Assembly (NCBI GenBank): GCA_964605185.1
Contig: CAZSBF010000113.1
Coordinates: 1 to 13,558 of the forward strand
From: JACRIM01 sp964605185
Lineage (GTDB): Bacteria > Planctomycetota > Phycisphaerae > UBA1845 > UTPLA1
Length of the DNA stretch: 13,558 bases
Direction: 5' to 3'
Shown here: positions 5,695 to 11,237 of the stretch, in pieces
Numbering within the stretch: position 1 is the stretch's first letter
How the letters are laid out: every line of letters begins with the position of its first letter
Position numbers and translations under genes: made by a program
The notes under the pieces: model-generated
The model's input: only the letters and a program-made list of their open reading frames with translations
What the model was told of the DNA's origin: nothing
The model's database searches: none

Positions 5695-8412
5695 TCAGCC
5701 GGTGCTTTGCATCGCCGCTGCCACTCCGTTAATGCTCAGGAAGATACTCGACCGAAGGAGTTCGGCGTCCAGCTCCGCGCCGTTTCGGTGGCGGTTCAAC
5801 AGCTCGGCCTGGATCAGGTTTAGCACGTCGGTAAATGGGTTGCGTGCCGCAATGGCGCGCTGAATTACGGGGTTGTTATCGAGCAACCCGTCACGCCCGG
5901 TGATGTCTCGAATGACCCGCGCCGTGCGCTCGAACTCCGCCGTGATCCGAGCATGTTGAACGGCACCCTCGTCGCCGGCGTAGCGTGCCGCGATGGATAA
6001 CCGGGCCCGGGCCATTTCCTGTTGGGCGTTGTCGATCAGCGTGCGGAAAAAGTCCCATTCGACGTAAAGTCGCAGAAGGGTCTCTGCCGCCGCCGGGCGC
6101 GTCGCGACCACCTCGGCCACGCCAGACCCAATGCCGTACCAACCGGGCACGTTGTAGCGCATCTGTGTCCAGCCGAAGACCCAGGGAATCGCCCGGAGGT
6201 TTTCGAAAAGGACCTCGTCCGACGTCCGTGCCGCCGGGCGCGAGGCAATGGGCAGATCGCTGATGTGCGCGATCGGCGAGACGCGGACGAACCATGGCCA
6301 GAAATCCGGATCGTCCACGAGGGCGCGATATGCCTTCATCGAGGCGACGGCGATTGCGTTCATCAGGTCGGCGTGGGCGCTGTGAAAATCTTCGGCGGGC
6401 GGCGCGACGACGTTGCGAGGCGGGGTCGCCACCAACATCGCACTGACGATCTGCTCGAGGTGTCGGTGGGTGATGGCGGAGAGCGCGTAACGAAACGTAA
6501 TCACCTCGCCTTGCTCGGTGAAGCGGATGCGTCCGTTGCGGCTTTGCGGCGGCGTGGCCAGGATCGCGCGGTTGGCCCGGCCGCCGCCGCGACCGACCGT
6601 TCCGCCGCGGCCATGAAACAGCCTCAAGTCAACGCCATGTTGCCGACAAGTGTTGGCCAAGTGCGCCTGGGCGTGCTGCAGGCCCCAGTTCGACATCCAG
6701 TATCCGCCGTCTTTGTTGCTGTCTGAATATCCCAGCATGATTTCTTGCAGCCCGGCTCGGGCGCGAAGCTGGGCGGCATAGATGGGATCGGAAAAGAGTG
6801 AGTGCATCAGGGCAGGGCTGCGTTCAAGGTCATCCACAGTCTCGAAAAGGGGAACTGCGTCGAGCTGTGTTTGGACGCGGTCGTCGGCGAACCGCCATAG
6901 CCCGGCCTCTTTCCACAGTAGCAGCACCTCCAGCACATCACTGACTTCGTGCGTCATGCTGATGACGTAACCGCCGATCGCCGCGGGAGAATTGGCGATT
7001 GTTTCGCGCACGACGGCGAGCACTTCGAGCGCGTCTTTCAACGCGGCACTGAGGCGGACGAGCGGCGGAAGTAGCGGACGCGAATTGCGCAGTTCGTTGT
7101 GGAGAACCTTGATGCGCTCGCTTTCCGGAAGTCCGTGGTAATCGTCCTGGACGCCGGCGAGCGCGAGCATTTCCGCCACGGCCGTTTCATGGACATCGCT
7201 ATGCTGGCGGATGTCGAGGGCCGCGAGGTGGAATCCAAAAGTGCGAACCTGGACAATTAAGTCGGCGAGGCGGCCGGCATGGGCGACTTCGCTGTGCCCT
7301 GCGATGTCGAGTGCGGCCGCCAGTTCGGCCAAATCCGCGGCGAACGAATCCGCCGAATAGGCCGCAGCGTCCTGTCGCGCCTCCTTGAGTTTGAACTGAA
7401 CTTGCAATACGCGCACGCGAAATGGCTCGAACCGCATCGTCCGTTGCTGCTCCTCAGTAAGCGCGCAGCGGCTCGTATCGCGTTTGATCGCAGCGGTCAG
7501 CCGGTCGCTTACCTTCACTTGCCGCGACGACAACGAGAGTTCGCGCCGCAGATGCTCGAGCTGTTCCTCGTACAGCTCAAACGCCGCAGCGCGCATCTCG
7601 GCGAGCGCCTGACGGGTGACCTCCGCGGTGACGCGCGGATTGCCGTCCCGATCGCCGCCGATCCATGTGCGGTAACGCAGGATCGCGGAAAGATCCACAT
7701 GCCCGCCGTAATACGTTCGCAGCGCGTCGCCCAAGTCGCGGTGGAGTTGCGGAATTGCCTCCCAGATTGCGCCACGAAGAAAGTACAGGCCCTGGCGTAC
7801 CTCATCGATCACCTGGGGGCGCTCAGACCGGATCTCGTCGGTGCCGTACATCAGCAGCACGTCTTGCTGCAGGCGTGCACGCAATCGCTGCGCCTCAGAC
7901 GGGGTTGGGTCGCGTTCACGAAATTCGGTCAACGCCGCGGCGATGCCGGCCTGTCGACGAAGCACGCTGCGCCTCCGCGCCTCGGTGGGGTGGGCCGTCA
8001 GCGTTGGCTGAATGTCGAGCTGTTCGACGATGGCGCGGACGTCTTGCGCCGTCAGGCCGCGCCGTTTGAGTTCGGCGACGGCTTCTGCGATCGATTCGGC
8101 CCGCGGCCGATCGACAGTGGCGAGGCGTTCGCGCGCGCGATTGACCGCGGCGATTTCGACTTGCTCGGCCTTATTGGCCAGATGGAAGCGAATGGTCAGC
8201 GCCTTGAGCAGCTCGCGGAGATGCTCCAGCGGGGCAGATGCAATGCTTTTCGCCGCCAGCGTAAAGCTCGCGCCGCCGTCGGCGTCCGCACTCCGGCACA
8301 ATTTCACAAGGCGGTCCAACGCGACCACGACGTCCGTGCCACTGTGCCGGGCGACAACGTCGGTGAGCGTGTTGCTGAGCAGTTCAATGTCGTTGGAGAG
8401 TTTTTCAGACAC
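5695..8412 (-). CDS. ppc: phosphoenolpyruvate carboxylase
   Basis: This 905-residue cytosolic enzyme carboxylates PEP with bicarbonate to oxaloacetate, replenishing the TCA cycle. All signature motifs are present: LTAHPTEA around His141, WIGGDRDGNP (~251-259), GYSDSNKDGG (~561-570), FHGRGGTVGRGGG (~599-611) and TEQGEVITFRYA. Length is normal for bacterial PEPC. The start is taken as GTG at 8410-8412, giving VSEKLSNDIELL and preceded by GGGAGG; the frame extends upstream to 8481 without better support. The C terminus reads AAAMQSTG instead of the usual AAGMRNTG-type end. Relative to the aspartate-inhibition residues known in the E. coli enzyme (Arg587, Lys773, Arg832, Asn881), both Arg positions are kept, Lys773 aligns with Arg (~802) and Asn881 with Ser903. 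No clear promoter was seen in the 197 bp upstream; the nearest upstream promoter belongs to the tRNA. Confidence 0.97.
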   Translation of the reverse strand: MSEKLSNDIELLSNTLTDVVARHSGTDVVVALDRLVKLCRSADADGGASFTLAAKSIASAPLEHLRELLKALTIRFHLANKAEQVEIAAVNRARERLATVDRPRAESIAEAVAELKRRGLTAQDVRAIVEQLDIQPTLTAHPTEARRRSVLRRQAGIAAALTEFRERDPTPSEAQRLRARLQQDVLLMYGTDEIRSERPQVIDEVRQGLYFLRGAIWEAIPQLHRDLGDALRTYYGGHVDLSAILRYRTWIGGDRDGNPRVTAEVTRQALAEMRAAAFELYEEQLEHLRRELSLSSRQVKVSDRLTAAIKRDTSRCALTEEQQRTMRFEPFRVRVLQVQFKLKEARQDAAAYSADSFAADLAELAAALDIAGHSEVAHAGRLADLIVQVRTFGFHLAALDIRQHSDVHETAVAEMLALAGVQDDYHGLPESERIKVLHNELRNSRPLLPPLVRLSAALKDALEVLAVVRETIANSPAAIGGYVISMTHEVSDVLEVLLLWKEAGLWRFADDRVQTQLDAVPLFETVDDLERSPALMHSLFSDPIYAAQLRARAGLQEIMLGYSDSNKDGGYWMSNWGLQHAQAHLANTCRQHGVDLRLFHGRGGTVGRGGGRANRAILATPPQSRNGRIRFTEQGEVITFRYALSAITHRHLEQIVSAMLVATPPRNVVAPPAEDFHSAHADLMNAIAVASMKAYRALVDDPDFWPWFVRVSPIAHISDLPIASRPAARTSDEVLFENLRAIPWVFGWTQMRYNVPGWYGIGSGVAEVVATRPAAAETLLRLYVEWDFFRTLIDNAQQEMARARLSIAARYAGDEGAVQHARITAEFERTARVIRDITGRDGLLDNNPVIQRAIAARNPFTDVLNLIQAELLNRHRNGAELDAELLRSSIFLSINGVAAAMQSTG

Positions 8413-8416
8413 GCAG

Positions 8417-8432
8417 CCTCCCGACCCTCCCC
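8417..8432 (-). promoter_or_regulatory. double Shine-Dalgarno-like tract before ppc
   Basis: Two purine tracts precede the chosen GTG: GGGAGG (8417-8422), only 4 nt away, and GGGGAGGG (8425-8432), 12 nt away. Neither spacing is ideal, but together they favour the GTG at 8412 over the ATG at 8454 or the upstream start at 8481, neither of which has a clear site. Confidence 0.5.
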
Positions 8433-8560
8433 AACTGTTGGCTCCGACATTCATGTTAAGCCGGAACGGAATGCGGCACACTCCGTCCCCGAGTTCGTGC
8501 TCGAAGACTTCCGATTGAAATAGAGAAAGATGGAAAGCGGGCGATGGAAGATTGGTTTGC

Positions 8561-8573
8561 CGGAAGGATTCCG
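8561..8573 (-). terminator. weak hairpin between tRNA-Gln and ppc
   Basis: CGGAA and TTCCG form a 5-bp stem with a 3-nt loop about 37 nt downstream of the tRNA. There is no T-run after it, so it is a poor terminator. It may be a processing structure or chance. Confidence 0.2.
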
Positions 8574-8609
8574 ACTCACGGTGTGTGGCGTTGGATCAGG
8601 ATGTCAAAG

Positions 8610-8680
8610 CTGGCCCCCAAGGATTCGAACCTTGACAAGCAGATCCAGAGTCTGCGGTGCTACCATTACACTAGGGGCCA
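8610..8680 (-). tRNA. tRNA-Gln (anticodon CUG)
   Basis: The minus strand folds as a 71-nt cloverleaf. A 7-bp acceptor stem (TGGCCCC/GGGGCCA) is followed by a D arm with GTGTAATGGTAGCAC, an anticodon stem GCAGA/TCTGC with loop CTCTGGA (anticodon CTG, reading CAG), a short variable loop, and a T arm CAAGG-TTCGAAT-CCTTG. The discriminator base is G (8610), as expected for tRNA-Gln. The 3' CCA is not encoded and must be added after transcription. It has a close upstream promoter on the same strand and lies 197 bp upstream of ppc. Confidence 0.95.
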
Positions 8681-8695
8681 AAAAGAGGCACAGGA

Positions 8696-8723
8696 AGTGT
8701 ATCGGCCTCGCTCCGTCTGTCAA
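8696..8723 (-). promoter_or_regulatory. promoter of tRNA-Gln
   Basis: On the minus strand a perfect TTGACA (8718-8723) is followed after 16 bp by TACACT (8696-8701). The predicted start is near 8689, about 9 nt before the mature tRNA 5' end. This short leader is typical of stable RNA genes. Confidence 0.65.
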
Positions 8724-8767
8724 TAAAAGGCGGATGCAAAGGCACTGAATCGTGCGGTTGGACGAGC

Positions 8768-9343
8768 TTACCGCCGCCGCCGACGCCAGGATTGCATCGA
8801 GACCAGCGTTGCCCCGGTGAACAGGAAGAACGGCAATCCGCCCACGCCGCAAAGGCCTGATCCGCTGTTGAGCAACGACAAAAGGGCCAGCGTTGTCAGT
8901 GGGTCGAAGTCGTCCGGCGGGACTGGTGAAATCCCGGTTTCAGGATCGACATCCAATCCCTCTGCTGTGCTGGTCGCCGGCGAGCCGACAATCGTCACAC
9001 GGCCAAGCAGGGCCCCATCACCGCAGCCGTATGGCGGCGTCAGGCGATAGGTGAAGTCCGTCGTACCGCTGAATTCCGGACCCGGCACAAAGGCGTAGTC
9101 CAAAGGGGTTGGTCCCACCTGTTGAAGGATGCCGCCGAGCGGATATTGGAAAATCGTGATGGTGGACGTTTCAGCATTTGTGGCGCGCAGCCGGAAGATG
9201 GCCGACTGACCACTGTCCGCGCGGATGACCTGACTGCTGACGGTCGGGCAATTGCGCGTTTGCGCATCGACACGACCGGTCAACACACAGGACGTCATCG
9301 CGGCGCAAACGACTACCGCACGGCGAATAAATCTCGTCGTCAT
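8768..9343 (-). CDS. small exported Ig/cadherin-like protein with C-terminal membrane-anchor (CTERM-like) signal
   Basis: This is a 191-residue protein. The start is ATG at 9341-9343, chosen for the strong AGGAGGGGG just upstream; the frame continues five codons further without a better site. Residues 1-27 are a Sec signal peptide (RR-containing n-region, hydrophobic core, probable cleavage after VDA). Residues ~40-120 resemble a bacterial Ig/cadherin-like domain, with the typical VPGPEFSGTTDFTYRL strand pattern. A Pro/Asp-rich linker follows (~122-148). The C terminus is tripartite: a short GSGLCGVGG motif with Cys165, a hydrophobic helix (~168-184) and five arginines at the very end. This layout matches sorting signals such as PEP-CTERM and MYXO-CTERM, but with a Cys-Gly core and no PEP, and is probably cell-surface anchored. 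No partner or function can be assigned. Confidence 0.7.
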   Translation of the reverse strand: MTTRFIRRAVVVCAAMTSCVLTGRVDAQTRNCPTVSSQVIRADSGQSAIFRLRATNAETSTITIFQYPLGGILQQVGPTPLDYAFVPGPEFSGTTDFTYRLTPPYGCGDGALLGRVTIVGSPATSTAEGLDVDPETGISPVPPDDFDPLTTLALLSLLNSGSGLCGVGGLPFFLFTGATLVSMQSWRRRRR

Positions 9344-9345
9344 TT

Positions 9346-9354
9346 CCCCCTCCT
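9346..9354 (-). promoter_or_regulatory. ribosome binding site deciding the start at 9343
   Basis: AGGAGGGGG on the minus strand ends 2 nt before the ATG at 9341-9343, with the AGGAG core about 6 nt away. It selects this ATG over the codon five residues upstream, which lies within or before the site itself. Confidence 0.7.
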
Positions 9355-9373
9355 GCAACGGTGGTGATACGCT

Positions 9374-9416
9374 GCCGCGCGATTCGCGGCCCCCCGTTTC
9401 GCTCTTTTCAACTATA
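9374..9416 (-). promoter_or_regulatory. candidate -10 element and leader hairpin of the small exported protein gene
   Basis: TATAGT on the minus strand (9411-9416) is a plausible -10 element, but no good -35 is seen 17 bp upstream. Just downstream the leader could fold GCCGCG/CGCGGC (9374-9379 with 9385-9390, 5-nt loop), about 20 nt before the ribosome binding site. Confidence 0.3.
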
Positions 9417-9480
9417 TGCCGCGCCTCCGCCTAGATTCACGGTGCAGGTTTGCGAATTGAATCGGTTATGGGCCTTCGAT

Positions 9481-10215
9481 CTACCCGATCGGCCGTGCAA
9501 CTGCCGGGGCAGCGACGGCCGCACTGTCCAAGCTGCTCACGTCGGCCGCATCGAGTTCGACATAGCGAATCGGCCACGTCCCCAAAAAAACGGTGTGATA
9601 CTTGATGTCCCCGCGCCCGGTCGCCCGGGCCTGTTTTCGAACCATCCAGGTTCCGCTCCACTTGTCATGTACCGCCTGACCGCGAGGGTGCGTCATGCAG
9701 GAGCGATAAGCCATGTACATGAAAAGCGCGACGCCGCCGAGCATGACCAGGCTCTTGGCGGTCGGCCCGGTTCCTTTGGTCATCGCCGCCGTAAACGCCG
9801 CCGGAATCAGCCCGATGAAAATCAGAAACCCCACGATCGCCGCCCGTTTGGCAAGCGCCCTGAGGCTTGGCGAATTTCCCGTCGCATCCACCAGCCGAAT
9901 GCCAAGGAGCCGGTAACCGATGCTTCCTCCGCGAAGCTGGCGAAATGGGATGATGTAGATTGCCACCACGCCCATGCTCAGTAGTGTGATCTGTTTTGAA
10001 ACCGGCGCGATGTGCTGGTCGATCAACTTCTGCCGCGCCGCTGATGGCGGCATTGAGCGGACGGTTTCCGGAACATAGCGATAGGCGAACCAAAGCTGCA
10101 TTCCTGAGAAAATCAGGAGAAGTACAATGAAGTCCACTACGCTTGACGCCACGCGTCGCGGGCACGATGCATAGTCAGATTTGTCGAAAACCACCGCCGC
10201 AGCGCCGTTGTCCAT
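9481..10215 (-). CDS. RDD family membrane protein
   Basis: This is a 244-residue integral membrane protein. The start is ATG at 10213-10215, giving MDNGAAAVVFDKSDYASC; the frame extends to 10317 but that would run through the divergent promoter region. RDD features are present in order: Arg20/Arg21 before the first helix with Asp28 inside it, GGSIGYRLLGIRLVD (96-110) after the second helix, and HDKWSGTWMV (183-192) at the domain end. Hydrophobic segments are at ~24-44, 75-91, 124-142 and 155-171. The last 50 residues are a soluble Ala-rich tail. RDD proteins are widespread and mostly uncharacterised; a few have been linked to ion or proton transport, which is not enough to assign a substrate. 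It is divergent from the phospholipase-like gene. Confidence 0.85.
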   Translation of the reverse strand: MDNGAAAVVFDKSDYASCPRRVASSVVDFIVLLLIFSGMQLWFAYRYVPETVRSMPPSAARQKLIDQHIAPVSKQITLLSMGVVAIYIIPFRQLRGGSIGYRLLGIRLVDATGNSPSLRALAKRAAIVGFLIFIGLIPAAFTAAMTKGTGPTAKSLVMLGGVALFMYMAYRSCMTHPRGQAVHDKWSGTWMVRKQARATGRGDIKYHTVFLGTWPIRYVELDAADVSSLDSAAVAAPAVARPIG

Positions 10216-10223
10216 AGGCCGGC

Positions 10224-10229
10224 AGTATA
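10224..10229 (-). promoter_or_regulatory. candidate -10 element of the RDD gene, possibly leaderless
   Basis: TATACT on the minus strand lies only 8 nt before the ATG at 10215, so the predicted transcript would begin almost at the start codon. No Shine-Dalgarno sequence is seen, which fits a leaderless mRNA. There is no good -35 element. Confidence 0.35.
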
Positions 10230-10274
10230 TCGAGTTGCTCCAGAAAGGCGGACTGGCAGCCAAATCACCACCCC

Positions 10275-10305
10275 TTGACGGGGATCCACTGCGTCTGACT
10301 AGAAT
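10275..10305 (+). promoter_or_regulatory. candidate promoter of the phospholipase-like gene
   Basis: TTGACG (10275-10280) and TAGAAT (10300-10305) are each one mismatch from consensus, but the 19-bp spacer is longer than optimal. The predicted start near 10312 gives a leader of about 32 nt. Confidence 0.45.
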
Positions 10306-10343
10306 ACGGTACGGCACACCTTGCCGGGCATCGAGGACATAGG

Positions 10344-11237
10344 TTGGGGAACCGTCAAAACATTTTCATAGCCGCCCTGGCTGCGGGCGTGGCGCTGACG
10401 GTCTCCGCCGACGCGTTTGCCTGGGGGCCGGCCACGCACGTCAAGTTCGCCACCGACCTACTCGGAAATCTATGGCTGCTTCCCACGGCGCTCGCGACGC
10501 TTATCGCCCGCCATCCGCGGTATTTCCTTTACGGCAATGTCGCAACCGATACGGTCCTTGCCAAAAAGATGAGCCGTGTCAAACAAGTCTGCCATCGGTG
10601 GGCGACCGGGTTGAGTCTCCTCGACAAGGCGGAGACAGAGGAAGGCCGCGCTTTTGCATACGGCTATCTTTCCCATCTCGCGGCGGACACCGTTGCGCAC
10701 AACAAGTTCCTTCCACGGCAAATGGCCGTCTGTCGATCTACCGTCACCTTCGGACACGTCTATTGGGAGATCCGTGCCGACGCCTTGATCGATCGGTCGC
10801 ATTGGGAGGAACTGCGAAAGTCGCTGCGCGGGCGTTACCCCGAGCCGGAGCGGCTGATGCGAATCCACCTGACGGAAACCATGCTCTCCTATCGCACGAA
10901 CCGGATCATCTTCAAGCGAATGAACCTGCTCGCATCGCTTGCGGCTTGGCGGCGATCGGTGGAGTTCTGGTCCAAACTCTCACGGTTTCAATTGGATCGT
11001 GGTGTGATTGAGGTGTTTCACGACGAGTCACTCGCCCGCATGATCGACGTAATGGCGAACGGCCGCGAATCGCTGGTCCTGCACGAAGATCCGAATGGCA
11101 ACAGCGCGTTTTCTTACGCCCGCGCCCAGCGCCGCCAACTCCGGCAGATGAAGCGTGCCGGCCTCGCTCATCATCACGTTGTTGAGGAAGCCGCTGCCGG
11201 CCATGCGGTGCGAAGGCACCAGGCCGCCAAGTCCTAA
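10344..11237 (+). CDS. exported zinc-dependent phospholipase C family (S1-P1-like fold) protein
   Basis: This is a 297-residue protein. The start is TTG at 10344-10346, with GAGG at 10333-10336 (7-nt spacing) and no ATG or GTG start available before the upstream in-frame stop. Residues 1-26 are a Sec signal peptide, and cleavage after AFA exposes Trp27 as the mature N terminus. In this family the N-terminal Trp is itself a zinc ligand. The other expected ligands follow in order: His32 (five after Trp27, as in P1 nuclease), Asp69, His84, His111, Asp115, probably His119, His138 and Glu142. GYLSHLAADTVAHNKF is the core family motif. The protein should act outside the cytoplasm as a metal-dependent phosphoesterase; phospholipid is the family expectation, not proven. 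The C terminus is rich in His and Ala. Its stop overlaps that of the convergent FG-GAP gene by 4 bp. Confidence 0.85.
   Translation: MGNRQNIFIAALAAGVALTVSADAFAWGPATHVKFATDLLGNLWLLPTALATLIARHPRYFLYGNVATDTVLAKKMSRVKQVCHRWATGLSLLDKAETEEGRAFAYGYLSHLAADTVAHNKFLPRQMAVCRSTVTFGHVYWEIRADALIDRSHWEELRKSLRGRYPEPERLMRIHLTETMLSYRTNRIIFKRMNLLASLAAWRRSVEFWSKLSRFQLDRGVIEVFHDESLARMIDVMANGRESLVLHEDPNGNSAFSYARAQRRQLRQMKRAGLAHHHVVEEAAAGHAVRRHQAAKS

Noticed and set aside
7279..8523. 414-codon open frame on the plus strand opposite ppc
   Set aside because: PEP carboxylase on the minus strand is unmistakable. Long antisense frames are common opposite GC-rich genes, and this one has no recognisable motif.
8602..8607. 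Perfect TTGACA on the minus strand just after the tRNA as a ppc promoter
   Set aside because: No -10-like sequence is found 16-19 bp downstream.
8530..8748. Small plus-strand frames across the tRNA
   Set aside because: They are antisense to a well-folded tRNA-Gln and have no supporting features.
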